Positions 1-8,351 of a DNA stretch of 38,399 bases are shown here, one piece after another (within the stretch, counting starts at the first letter, position 1; each line of letters opens with the position of its first letter). Under the pieces are notes generated by a model, which saw only the letters and a program-made list of their open reading frames with translations, was not told the DNA's origin and ran no database searches. This stretch comes from Cognatishimia activa (lineage in GTDB: Bacteria; Pseudomonadota; Alphaproteobacteria; Rhodobacterales; Rhodobacteraceae), in contig NZ_CYTO01000007.1 in NCBI RefSeq assembly GCF_001458335.1, positions 104,944 through 143,342 on the forward strand. Direction: 5' to 3'. A program made the translations under genes and the position numbers.

Positions 1-875
1 ACCACCAAAAGCGCTTGGCTATCGACACCATGAGCAGTCAAAACCATACGCGTGCCCGCCGTAAAAAAAATATGGGTCACAAAGATCGCCATACTGTTCC
101 GGCCTATCGTTTCCAAGACCGACATCACTACAAATCTCTGCGCCAATGCAAAGATCAAAACCGGCCCTGCGAACAGCATCGGTATGAATTCCAAAGTCCC
201 CGCCGGGTAGCCGGACAAGGGATCAGAGGCCCGCGTCCAAATCAAAGGGCCGCTCAAAATGAAAACAATCAGCGCTGCCAAAACCCAAAGTCTCTGAACC
301 TTACGGCAGTCCAGTTCACAGTGTAGAAACCGGGCCAACAAAAACAGCCCAATAAAGCGCGCATTTAAGAATGCATCCGGCATAAAATATGGCCCGATTA
401 GAAAGATCAGTCCTGCAGCAACGCGCCAAAGGTACGGCAATCTCGACACGATCCAAGCAAAGACCTGCGCGAAGAACAACACATAGAGAAACCACATCAC
501 GGCTGGGGGTTTCCATAGAATACTCCAAGGTCGAAAACTCTCGACCCGCGTATTCGTGTAACCGCTCATTGAATAATGCACGGCCAAAATGACCACGCCC
601 CACAGAATGTAAGGCCAAAGAATGCGGCGGATGAGCCGCGGCAACAATTCACTGGCGGTCAAATGCGCCGATCCGCGTGACAAAACACCAGAGATGACAA
701 AAAAAAGCGGCATATGGCTGGAATAAATCAGCACCAATAGAAACCGGCCGAACCTTGGTTCTCCCTCAACCGCACCAACGCCGATCAATGCATGCCCAAA
801 GACGACAAGCACCATGGCGATGCCCCGCGCGACGTCGACGCTGGCATCGCGTTTTCTGTCATGCGCGGCCCCCAT
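1..875 (-). CDS. Acyltransferase family 3 membrane protein (3' end beyond window)
   Basis: Partial gene: 291 codons are visible from the ATG at 875 and no stop occurs before the left edge. The N-terminus (residues about 10-30) reads SVDVARGIAMVLVVFGHALI, the conserved R-G-(x)n-GH opening of Acyltransferase_3 proteins, in which the His is thought to be catalytic. Several hydrophobic segments follow, and a late ETIGRNSMAIFVTH stretch is also typical of the family. These integral inner-membrane enzymes transfer acetyl or other acyl groups to surface sugars. The start lies one base after the stop of the Wzy-like gene, so the two are probably translated as one operon. Modification of the exopolysaccharide made by this cluster is the likely role; the exact acceptor cannot be read from the sequence. 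Confidence 0.88.
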   Translation of the reverse strand, partial: MGAAHDRKRDASVDVARGIAMVLVVFGHALIGVGAVEGEPRFGRFLLVLIYSSHMPLFFVISGVLSRGSAHLTASELLPRLIRRILWPYILWGVVILAVHYSMSGYTNTRVESFRPWSILWKPPAVMWFLYVLFFAQVFAWIVSRLPYLWRVAAGLIFLIGPYFMPDAFLNARFIGLFLLARFLHCELDCRKVQRLWVLAALIVFILSGPLIWTRASDPLSGYPAGTLEFIPMLFAGPVLIFALAQRFVVMSVLETIGRNSMAIFVTHIFFTAGTRMVLTAHGVDSQALLV

Positions 876-876
876 C

Positions 877-2289
877 TTAGATCAAGACCCGTGGTCTGCG
901 TAATAATGCCCTCTCCGCATTTCGGTTACGCTTTTGAGACAGCCCAACCGCAATCCCTGCCATCGCAAAGAAAAACACACCGAGGTCCGGATAAGGCCGG
1001 GTCAGGCAAGACTGCAGCAGCAAAGCCAAACATCCCCATCTGCAACTCGCAGCGATCTCGCTGGAGCGCGTGCCCCCTTCGGCACCAGATACTGTGCAAA
1101 ACAGGGCACTTAAAAACCAACCAAAAAGCAGCAATCCCGGCAGGCCTATGTTGGACAAAACAGCGAAGGCCCATCCAGAGCTTCGGGCGCTACCAATTCC
1201 CGCGCCCAACCCACCTGTGTCGAAGAAGTTGCGCACGGCCTGATCATTCCAAAGCGCCCTTTCCTCACCAGATGACGAACGCGCTTTATCCCAGATCATC
1301 GCGTCCATCAGATCAGACCCCATGGGCGAGTAACCTAAATACAGCGACACTATTGCATAGGCCGTGGGCAGCGCCGCAAAGAAGCTCATGCATATGACAA
1401 CACGGCTTCTGCGCGCGAATATGGCGGAATGGTTGAACAGCAAAAACAGCGTGGAAACCAAAATGAGGTTGAGGATCGTGGCCGACGAGGTGGACCGGAG
1501 TGCCAAGATCACCAACACACTTAAATAAATCCAAGCATGCCGGCTGCAGCATTTGCTGATCGCCGCGCGCATCCAGAACCCCACAAGCCCCATGGTAAAC
1601 AACCCAAAGCTTGCCGGTTCCGTATATCCTCCAATGATCCGCCTCAGACCGGGAAAATTCTGGTCCGAAAGCACCGCTTGCGACACGGATCTGAACGGCG
1701 ACAGTAAATCCTGAAAGCCCAGCGCATGCCCAAACCAGTCCAGCAACGACACGCTGATATGAGCAATGGTTGCGACAGACATGGCACGCCAAACCAAACG
1801 CCATGCGCCTGCTGATGTGGTGATCGCAGAGACGGCCACAAACGCGGTGACACCCAGAACCATACGAAGCAATTGCCCAACATTTGAACCGCTGGGCCGC
1901 AGCGGCACGGTGTCTATCAACGCACCGCGCTCGCCTTGAACCACGGCAAAAACCTCTGTCCCATGCGCGTAAAGAGTCGGGTTAAATCCAGCGCTCAATG
2001 TCGTCCAAATCAACAATGCGAAGAGTGCGAAACCGGGATGCCCCGGCACCAACTGGCTCACCAGCTCGGCAGTCCTGACCCTGCCGAACATAGAAAGCCA
2101 TAGCGCGACAAGGCAGGCGTCGGTCATCATGACATTGCCGAAACCTGGCACCTGCAGGGCTGCAGCGGCTCCGAAGGGCAACGTCATAAACATCACCCAA
2201 AGCCCGCGATGCGGGCCAAGGTAAATCATTAAAAGAAACAACACCGCCGCGACCGGTGTCGAAGCGAGAAATTGCATAACAAGGCCCAT
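877..2289 (-). CDS. Polytopic membrane protein, probable Wzy-like polysaccharide polymerase
   Basis: 470 residues from the ATG at 2289; a TTG at 2319 would add ten residues and neither start has a clear Shine-Dalgarno sequence. The protein is hydrophobic along almost its whole length. It contains GPHRGLWVMFMTLPFGAAAA near the N-terminus and, in the last third, a stretch with EERALWNDQA, then GGLGAGIGSARSSGW, then LSNIGLPGLLLFGW. An R/W-containing periplasmic loop followed by a G-x-G-x-GS loop and a hydrophobic span is the usual arrangement of O-antigen ligase/Wzy polymerases in exopolysaccharide clusters. It would join repeat units in the periplasm. Its place between the export, glycosyltransferase and acyltransferase genes supports this. 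Sequence similarity in this family is always weak, so polymerase versus ligase is open. Confidence 0.72.
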   Translation of the reverse strand: MGLVMQFLASTPVAAVLFLLMIYLGPHRGLWVMFMTLPFGAAAALQVPGFGNVMMTDACLVALWLSMFGRVRTAELVSQLVPGHPGFALFALLIWTTLSAGFNPTLYAHGTEVFAVVQGERGALIDTVPLRPSGSNVGQLLRMVLGVTAFVAVSAITTSAGAWRLVWRAMSVATIAHISVSLLDWFGHALGFQDLLSPFRSVSQAVLSDQNFPGLRRIIGGYTEPASFGLFTMGLVGFWMRAAISKCCSRHAWIYLSVLVILALRSTSSATILNLILVSTLFLLFNHSAIFARRSRVVICMSFFAALPTAYAIVSLYLGYSPMGSDLMDAMIWDKARSSSGEERALWNDQAVRNFFDTGGLGAGIGSARSSGWAFAVLSNIGLPGLLLFGWFLSALFCTVSGAEGGTRSSEIAASCRWGCLALLLQSCLTRPYPDLGVFFFAMAGIAVGLSQKRNRNAERALLRRPRVLI

Positions 2290-2420
2290 TGGGTTCAAAA
2301 AGGTCTCTGAGCGCCGCAACGACAGAAGTTAGTCTGCCCTCGTTATGCTTAACAAATTCCAAACAAATCTAAGGATCACGGCATGAGCGGTCTGACTTGC
2401 CAGGACCCCGCAGAAAAGGA

Positions 2421-4466
2421 TCATCCGATTGGCGTAAACCCTGTCGGAACGACATAAGCCATCTGCGCAAGTGACCCGTTCAATGTGACCGCTGCCCCAG
2501 AAACAGCGTTCAAACCCGCATAGCTGTACAAGTCGCCAGCCAGACCAGAAATCGATAGCCCACCGGTGCCCATCACAGGATCAGCGCTTACATCGTTGTT
2601 CCACGCCCCAGTTCCATTTACACGCATCCAAATCAGGTCAAGGTCCACATCAACAGCGACTTGCACCACATCACCTTGATCGAGCGACACACCCATGCCG
2701 CGATTACCGCCACTAAAGAAAACAACGCTCCCGCTCCAAAAACAACGCTCGACACCGAAGCTGCCTCCGCTCAGAGCTGTGACCGCATCAGTCCCAATTC
2801 CGACCCCCAGAACATCTGCGCCCAGTGCGCATTCAAAATAGACGCGACCCACCAGCAGATCAGCACCCCGTGTATGACGCAGCCCCGCAATTGCGGGTGT
2901 CGCTGTGACCATGCGGTTGTCGTTGCTATAGGCCAGTTCCTCCGGCGCAACAGTGTTGATTGCTGTATTCCAGCCGCTGAACGTCGAAGGGCTAACAGAG
3001 GGTGTCACCGCACCGTCAGACTCGACAAAAAACGCCGCCGCCCGTTTGAACACCACTGTGACGGTCGCGCCTTCCGCCACGCGTACAAAGATCTGAAAGT
3101 CCTGCACCGCTTGCGCCGTGTCATACGCGTCATCACGTGTACGCAAATGATAGGTCCCAGGCGCGGCGGCCCAAGTGGGATCTAAGGTCATGACGCTGGT
3201 ACCCTGCCCGGAAACACCGATGCTTTTCAGACCACCGCTTTCGACAAGCTCTGATTCAACGACGAAGTTCACCACATCTCCGGCCTGCGCATCGAGCTCG
3301 ACATCCCGCATTGTCAGAACAAGAGTGCTGTCACTCGCGGCCGCTTGGATCGAAACTTCGAAATCGCCGTTTTCGTCAAAACCACAAACCCAGTCAGCGC
3401 TCCCTTCATTGCGGTTGACGTCCCAATCGCTTGGAATTTGGCCCGTCACACCGGTCTGTGTCACGCCTCGCTGTCCCTCGAAATCAGCACCTACTTCGAT
3501 CAAGTTAACGCTTTCGACGGCGTCATAAACCGCGCCATCAACCAAGGGCATGACAGTGTCAGATATTGCCTCCGCAAGATATTTCGAACCGGCAGAATTG
3601 GGATGGGACACATCGGATTTCATGGAATCGCGATCAAAGCCTGACACATCAACAGCGAAGAAATTATCGTGTTTCGGCAGGACGTATTCGCGCCCATCAT
3701 AAAACACAGAACCGCCCGAGCCAAAGGCCGAAACCCACTCTGCCAGGGCGGATTTCTTTTCGTCTTGTGTCGTCACCCCCATGCCATCCAGCAAAGTTGG
3801 CACGGCGACAACCATCGCGCCTGCCGACAGGTAACCCGCATATAGGGCATTTAAGTAGGTTGTAATTTCATCAAACCCATCGTCTGCGGCGGTCTGATTT
3901 GCGCCCACGGGACCGACCAACACCACAGTCTTGCCAGGGTCAATGCGGGCCAAAAGATCCGGCGCGCTGTGATAAATGTCTTGAGCTGAATGGCCGCCCA
4001 CCGCTCCAAGATAACCTTCCGGAAACCGAAATTTGTGGCCCAGCATCTGTTCCAAGAAAACGCGCGTACCGGGAATGTTTTGCATAACGCTATCACCATC
4101 AACCAAAAGACGCGGCGAGTTTGCATTTGCGATAAGTTGGGTCGAAACCTCTTCGGGCGCGACTGAGCCGCGCAAAATCAGCCGCCCCTCAGCCACCAAA
4201 TCCAAAGTCCCTCCGCGGCGTTGCCACAGGTTGTATTTGCAAATGCGCCCCTCCGGAATGCTGGACAATGTACTCGGGTCAAGAAGAACACGGTCAAACC
4301 CCACCTCCTCCACCAATGCGGCCGATTGGGTGTCCATCCCAACAGTGAAAACGCGTTCTCCATCAGGCGGTGGGTTAACGAATTTCAACTCGAGCGTCTC
4401 ACCGGCTGCGCAAGAAATGGTGGGGCTGCGATTGGGATTATTAAAATCGAAGATCTGAGTATGCAT
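2421..4466 (-). CDS. SGNH/GDSL-family hydrolase with SPRY-like C-terminal domain
   Basis: The start chosen is the ATG at 4466 (681 residues), because AAGAGG lies six bases upstream; the ATG at 4517 has no ribosome-binding site. Residues about 118-305 form an SGNH hydrolase domain: GDS with Ser126, a Gly-Ala-Asn at 188-190, and DVSHPN with Asp285 and His288 as the C-terminal dyad. The N-terminal 115 residues and about 350-520 look like beta-rich modules. Residues about 530-681 resemble SPRY-type domains (GVGIGTDA, LDLIWMRVNGTGAW, and a final VPTGFTPIG). No signal peptide is visible. SGNH enzymes remove or transfer acyl groups on sugars, so this protein may edit the acyl decoration of the polysaccharide. 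The SPRY-like tail is unusual in such a cluster. Confidence 0.75.
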   Translation of the reverse strand: MHTQIFDFNNPNRSPTISCAAGETLELKFVNPPPDGERVFTVGMDTQSAALVEEVGFDRVLLDPSTLSSIPEGRICKYNLWQRRGGTLDLVAEGRLILRGSVAPEEVSTQLIANANSPRLLVDGDSVMQNIPGTRVFLEQMLGHKFRFPEGYLGAVGGHSAQDIYHSAPDLLARIDPGKTVVLVGPVGANQTAADDGFDEITTYLNALYAGYLSAGAMVVAVPTLLDGMGVTTQDEKKSALAEWVSAFGSGGSVFYDGREYVLPKHDNFFAVDVSGFDRDSMKSDVSHPNSAGSKYLAEAISDTVMPLVDGAVYDAVESVNLIEVGADFEGQRGVTQTGVTGQIPSDWDVNRNEGSADWVCGFDENGDFEVSIQAAASDSTLVLTMRDVELDAQAGDVVNFVVESELVESGGLKSIGVSGQGTSVMTLDPTWAAAPGTYHLRTRDDAYDTAQAVQDFQIFVRVAEGATVTVVFKRAAAFFVESDGAVTPSVSPSTFSGWNTAINTVAPEELAYSNDNRMVTATPAIAGLRHTRGADLLVGRVYFECALGADVLGVGIGTDAVTALSGGSFGVERCFWSGSVVFFSGGNRGMGVSLDQGDVVQVAVDVDLDLIWMRVNGTGAWNNDVSADPVMGTGGLSISGLAGDLYSYAGLNAVSGAAVTLNGSLAQMAYVVPTGFTPIG

Positions 4467-4535
4467 CACGAACCTCTTGTCTGGTTGAACAAAAGGTTGC
4501 TGATTGGCGTTTAACATCCGTTAGTTTAGGGGCCT

Positions 4536-4556
4536 TTGCCTGTGCAACAGGGGCAA
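4536..4556 (-). other. Hairpin in the gap between the glycosyltransferase and SGNH hydrolase genes
   Basis: TTGCCTGT (4536-4543) pairs with ACAG and GCAA in 4547-4556, leaving a GCA loop and a two-base bulge. There is no T-run after it on the minus strand, so it is not a classical terminator. It may set the transcript level or stability of the downstream SGNH gene. Confidence 0.35.
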
Positions 4557-4571
4557 GTTGACTGGAGAATA

Positions 4572-5699
4572 CTAAACCAACTCGGCTAAATTGGCGCGAA
4601 TGCCTTTGTGAAAAGAGGGTTCAGAAAACGCCTGGGCTCGCGACACACAAGCCTCCCGCGCGCTTTCCATCAAATGAGAACTTTCAAAACGTTCTACTGC
4701 GTCTATCAGACCTTGCACCGATTGATCATAAAAAAAGAGCCCAGTCCTTTGATCCAAGACACTATCCAAAGCCCCTCCTCGACCAAATGCGATCACGGGC
4801 CGTCCAGACGCCATGACTTCTACTGGAACAATCCCAAAATCCTCTTCCCCCGGGAAAATCAATGCCTTACAGCGCGCCATGTGCTGACGCACGACGTCTT
4901 CTTTCGCTTCACCCAGGAAGGTCGTTTTAACGCCCGCAGATTTGGCCAACCGCGCTGCCGTCTTGTCTGGCCCTCCGATAACAACCAGCGGACGGTCAAG
5001 ACGTTTGAATGCATCAATAGCGAGGTCCGGGCGCTTGTAGGGGGCAAGATTTCCCACCCATAGATAGAAGTCACCCAGATTATCGGAGGGTGCAAATTTC
5101 TGTACCTCAACAGGTGGGTGGACAATACTGCTTCCGCGCCGCCAGTATTTTTTGATGCGGCCTGAAACGATCTTCGAATTTGCGACAAAACGGTCAACGC
5201 GAGAGGCCGAACTAACATCCCATTGCCGCATATGGTGCGCCACGTGGGGCAACATGCGACGCGCCAAAAAACCAGCATTGGCGTTATAAACCGGGTATTG
5301 GTCCCAGATGTACCGCATCGGCGAATGGCAGTAGCAAAGATGTGCCGCATCTGGCGGAACGATCACCCCTTTCGCGGGCCCCGCTTCAGATGAGATCACA
5401 AGATCATATTGCGACAGATCCAGCTCTTCCAAAGCACGCGGCATGAAGGGTAGATATTTTTGATATAGCCGTCGTGCAAACGGCAGCCGCCCAACCCGAG
5501 TCTGATAGATAGGGTGCCGATTAAGGTCCGATGAAATGCGTTTCGGGTCAATGACATGTGTGTAGATGTCTGCTTGTGGAAACATGCGGCACAAAGATTC
5601 TAGAACCTTTTCGCCCCCACGCATCCCCACAAGCCAATAATGTATCAAAGCGACACGCATTTGCGTCAAATTGGAGTCGTTCTGAAAGTCATACGCCAT
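4572..5699 (-). CDS. Family 4 glycosyltransferase (GT-B fold)
   Basis: 375 residues. The N-terminal half begins MRVALIHYWLVGMRGGEKVL (from residue 14), with the GG-containing loop that GT-B enzymes use at the donor/acceptor cleft. The C-terminal half has LWVGNLAPYKRPDLAIDAF and the nucleotide-sugar binding E-x7-E motif at Glu286 and Glu294 within FPGEEDFGIVPVEVMASG. This is the signature of GT4 retaining glycosyltransferases such as mannosyl- and glucosyltransferases. It would add one sugar to the lipid-linked repeat unit on the cytoplasmic side of the inner membrane. The start at 5699 is five bases after the export gene's stop; starting at residue 14 (ATG at 5660) is possible. The donor sugar cannot be deduced. 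Confidence 0.9.
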   Translation of the reverse strand: MAYDFQNDSNLTQMRVALIHYWLVGMRGGEKVLESLCRMFPQADIYTHVIDPKRISSDLNRHPIYQTRVGRLPFARRLYQKYLPFMPRALEELDLSQYDLVISSEAGPAKGVIVPPDAAHLCYCHSPMRYIWDQYPVYNANAGFLARRMLPHVAHHMRQWDVSSASRVDRFVANSKIVSGRIKKYWRRGSSIVHPPVEVQKFAPSDNLGDFYLWVGNLAPYKRPDLAIDAFKRLDRPLVVIGGPDKTAARLAKSAGVKTTFLGEAKEDVVRQHMARCKALIFPGEEDFGIVPVEVMASGRPVIAFGRGGALDSVLDQRTGLFFYDQSVQGLIDAVERFESSHLMESAREACVSRAQAFSEPSFHKGIRANLAELV

Positions 5700-5704
5700 G
5701 TGCT

Positions 5705-6922
5705 CTATTCCGACGCAATGGGCTGCAGTTCGATAAACACAATATCACCCGGCATAACCGCAGTCGCCAAACTCGCTTCCTTCAGCTCTCGACTTTGGCG
5801 ATTTAGGCGCAACACGATGTCGAATGTCGGGTCGGAAAACGATGCCGACAGAATGGGATCATCCAGGTGCGCGAGCTGCTCGTTGATCCGCGCAAGATCC
5901 ACCACGTCTTTCGCCAGTTGTTCTTTTGCTGCGTTCAACTCTTTCAACAAACGCGTTTCTCTTTGGGTCAGAAAATTTTCCCGTTCCCGCTCTGCCTGGG
6001 CCTGCGCCGTTGCCGCCACCACTTGGGCCGTCCGCAACTCTAGCACATCGGATCGGGCATTCGCCTCTCGCAGTTCGACCGAGAGAAGCCGCGCCGATGT
6101 TTGCAGACCCTTTTCTTGCAAATCCTTGGCGATTGCGAGCTCCGACCGCGCAAATGCAGCGACTTCCTCGCGCACTTTCAACCGATCCGCATAGATCGCG
6201 CGTTGTGTTTCGATCGCGGAAATCTCCTGATCCCAGTTTGCAATTAAAACATCGGCACGCCGCAGATCTGCATTCAACAACCGTTGCGTATCTTTCGCGA
6301 GGTCGGCTATCTCGGGCAAGCCATCGATCGCCTTGCTCGTCTCGTCAGAAAGGCCCAGCGTAAGACTTTCTGCCAGCGTGGCTTTAAGGCGCGCGATTTC
6401 CACTTTTTGCGACACAATGTCGAACTGCCGCTGGCGGGCTGTTCCCTCTAGGCCCGAACGCAGATGTGACATTTCTGACTGTAACCGCCCAAATGTGCGT
6501 GTGCCGCCAGCGATCGCAATTGCGGTCTCGATGGACATTCCGGGAATAAAGTCGATGCGCCCAGGCTCTGCCACATCACCGGCAACCACAATCGGAGCAT
6601 AGTCGATCAAAGCGATATCGACGCGAGGTTCTACAAAATATCCCGCGCTTTCAATCGCATCCGCAATTGCAGTCTCTGCTGCTGAGAGTGTGAGACCCCG
6701 CACGGCAATCACACCAAAGTCAACCAACCGCACATGCCCATCGATGTCCACCCGAGCCTCAATCGCGTCGTCCAAACCGGAATGGGCGATAGAAATCACG
6801 TCGCCGGCCGTCAGACGGTACAAACCCAAGGCGCGTTCAGCGGCCTGAGCATTTGAGTCCATCAGACCCCAGCCAAACAGCAAGACAGCGAACTGCAACC
6901 AAGATGTTTTTGAAAGCAACAT
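5705..6922 (-). CDS. Polysaccharide export (OPX) protein, ExoF-like
   Basis: 405 residues. An N-terminal signal sequence ends near residue 27 (NAQAAER), without a lipobox. Residues about 30-105 match the Poly_export fold (YRLTAGDVISIAHSG, VRLVDFGVIAVRGLTL) and about 108-155 an SLBB-like repeat (IVVAGDVAEPGRIDFIPGMS). Residues about 160-355 are a long charged coiled coil, and the C-terminus returns to PGDIVFIELQP, typical of the end of an OPX domain. The order of signal, export domain, SLBB and coiled coil is that of rhizobial ExoF, a periplasmic part of the exopolysaccharide exporter. It should couple Wzy-made polymer to export. No Wzc/ExoP co-polymerase is visible in the window. Confidence 0.88.
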   Translation of the reverse strand: MLLSKTSWLQFAVLLFGWGLMDSNAQAAERALGLYRLTAGDVISIAHSGLDDAIEARVDIDGHVRLVDFGVIAVRGLTLSAAETAIADAIESAGYFVEPRVDIALIDYAPIVVAGDVAEPGRIDFIPGMSIETAIAIAGGTRTFGRLQSEMSHLRSGLEGTARQRQFDIVSQKVEIARLKATLAESLTLGLSDETSKAIDGLPEIADLAKDTQRLLNADLRRADVLIANWDQEISAIETQRAIYADRLKVREEVAAFARSELAIAKDLQEKGLQTSARLLSVELREANARSDVLELRTAQVVAATAQAQAERERENFLTQRETRLLKELNAAKEQLAKDVVDLARINEQLAHLDDPILSASFSDPTFDIVLRLNRQSRELKEASLATAVMPGDIVFIELQPIASE

Positions 6923-6974
6923 AGTCTTTTCAGATCCTTCAGGCGAATTCCCAGCTAGAATTCAAAAGGGGGCT

Positions 6975-7775
6975 TTAAATATGGTTAACTCTCGCGACAG
7001 GCTCTAAGGATTTTTCTGAAAATTCATTCTTAAGGTTTTGAAAAATTGTGATGCATTCGTCCGAAAGATGCTCGGGAACTCCTGCAACTGGCGAAAGATC
7101 CATAGCTGAACTACGCGGCTCAATCGCCTTTAATGCACCGCTTCGAAGTGGATCCCCCCCTCCGGCAATTCGCGACGCGGGATGGCTGCGATACGCATTT
7201 CTAAGAGGCGGAACGAGCCCCAGATAGTCTCCAATGCGGGCAAGGGCATTGTTCGGGTTGGTCACTAGATCTTCTGATGTCAAACCAAAGCGCCGCGCTG
7301 GCGTGAAGGACCGCCAATGACGTCTTAACTGTCTTAAACGATCTCGATAGTAAACGGCGGCTTCTTCGTGGGTTTCGAGGGACAAGCCTTGTGCTCGTTG
7401 AGCTAAATTTACGACTGACGCGATGGCAGGCGCTGGTGACCGCACCAAGAATACCGCGCGCGCATCGTAAAAGCCCGCATCTGGAAAAGCGTCCAATTCG
7501 TTGTGCAAAATTTTGTCTAATAAAAATCGGCAGGTGGGTGTCCAAGCGCGCCGAAGCATCAAATTGACCGCCAGCTGACCGACACTATGGGGACTAGAAT
7601 AGCTGACATGCGTCTCGCCATATCCAGAAATCCGCTCATGGGAACTAAGCACATTGGTCAGCGCTGTAGACATGCTGCGCATATGCGACAACACAAAAAC
7701 CGAATTGCGATAGTCAACAATCGGGATTGAGTGCTTTGCCAACTTTGCCACAACTTTTTTGGTTGGCTTGCGCAC
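6975..7775 (-). CDS. Sulfotransferase family protein
   Basis: The start is a GTG at 7775 (266 residues) because AAGGAAGGAAG lies just upstream; a longer frame opening at 7904 has no such site. The motif VFVLSHMRSMSTALTNVLSS (about residues 26-45) is the 5'-phosphosulfate-binding P-loop-like element of PAPS-dependent sulfotransferases, and FLVRSPAPAIASVVNL matches the region that binds the 3'-phosphate. The protein has no signal peptide, so it acts in the cytoplasm, most likely adding sulfate from PAPS to a sugar or precursor. It is the first gene of the minus-strand exopolysaccharide run. This suggests that the polymer carries sulfate, as is common for marine bacterial polysaccharides. The real acceptor is unknown. 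Confidence 0.78.
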   Translation of the reverse strand: MRKPTKKVVAKLAKHSIPIVDYRNSVFVLSHMRSMSTALTNVLSSHERISGYGETHVSYSSPHSVGQLAVNLMLRRAWTPTCRFLLDKILHNELDAFPDAGFYDARAVFLVRSPAPAIASVVNLAQRAQGLSLETHEEAAVYYRDRLRQLRRHWRSFTPARRFGLTSEDLVTNPNNALARIGDYLGLVPPLRNAYRSHPASRIAGGGDPLRSGALKAIEPRSSAMDLSPVAGVPEHLSDECITIFQNLKNEFSEKSLEPVARVNHI

Positions 7776-7999
7776 GATGCTTCCTTCCTTTTGGTGTAAC
7801 AAAGGTGGAAACCGTGAAGAAGTTGTTAATCTTAATTGAGCCTTAAGTGCTGAGGTCTGTGATCTTGTCGCGAATCCCAGCGAAAGTCCAAGCACGTAGC
7901 ACATACTCTCGTTGATTCTTGGCTAGACACAGCCCTCAAAAGCTATGCCAAAAATTTACACTTCTGCTTAAAAAGTTGATGATTTTTTCACGTCATGGG

Positions 8000-8026
8000 C
8001 CTATAAGTCTCATAATGAGGTATAGG
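8000..8026 (+). promoter_or_regulatory. Bulged inverted repeat over the ribosome-binding region of the winged-helix gene
   Basis: CTCAT-A-ATGAG (8009-8019) is a perfect dyad. It is flanked by CCTATA (8000-8005) and TATAGG (8021-8026), which are also reverse complements, with two extra bases on the left. A possible -10 element TATAAG lies at 8002-8007. The repeat ends five bases before the ATG at 8032 and includes the GAGG sequence. It could be an autoregulatory operator or an RNA hairpin that hides the ribosome-binding site. It sits at the right edge of the 256-base divergent region (7776-8031) shared with the exopolysaccharide operon. Confidence 0.5.
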
Positions 8027-8031
8027 TAACG

Positions 8032-8325
8032 ATGACTGACATTTCCAAACTTGCTGAACTACGAAGACTACTTCTTGGCATGGAACGTGCCATGGGACTA
8101 GAAGAGCTAAGTCCTGTTGAGCGCGACATTTATTACGCTGCGACGGAACTCTCCAACCAGCCACACGGTGTACGCACAACCGGCCTTTTATCCCATAGTT
8201 TGATGTCTAACGTCTCTCGTCCGACCTTCTTTAGGGCTCTCAAATCCTTGGTAAACAAGGGATACCTATCACAAAGCTCGACATCCCGCCGCGGCGTTTA
8301 TATGGTGCACTCACCACAGGTCTAA
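8032..8325 (+). CDS. Small winged-helix DNA-binding protein (MarR-like)
   Basis: 97 residues. Residues about 25-90 have the layout of a winged helix: SPVERDIYYAATELS, then LLSHSLMSNVSRPTFFRALKSLVNKGYL as helix-turn-recognition helix, then a basic STSRRGVYMV wing. There is no ligand-binding or dimerisation extension, so it is close to a bare DNA-binding domain. It is transcribed away from the exopolysaccharide operon and is followed 26 bases later by a membrane protein gene. The inverted repeat just before its start is a candidate target site. It probably regulates the divergent polysaccharide genes, itself, or both; this comes from position and fold only. Confidence 0.7.
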   Translation: MTDISKLAELRRLLLGMERAMGLEELSPVERDIYYAATELSNQPHGVRTTGLLSHSLMSNVSRPTFFRALKSLVNKGYLSQSSTSRRGVYMVHSPQV

Positions 8326-8351
8326 ATTGACCAAACGCAAGGGGACACATT

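Noticed and set aside
15-326. Plus-strand open frame of 103 residues at the left edge
   Set aside because: It is antisense to the acyltransferase, which has clear family motifs in the opposite frame; the composition of the plus-strand peptide is low-complexity and basic.
2421-4466. Prophage remnant, because the C-terminus resembles phage tail SPRY-like domains
   Set aside because: No other phage gene, integrase or attachment repeat is nearby, and the gene sits in line with exopolysaccharide genes.
4467-4517. Longer start of the SGNH hydrolase gene at 4517
   Set aside because: No ribosome-binding site precedes it, whereas AAGAGG lies at the right distance before the ATG at 4466.
7776-7904. 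43-residue N-terminal extension of the sulfotransferase, starting at 7904
   Set aside because: The extension has no family features and the GTG at 7775 has a strong purine-rich ribosome-binding site.
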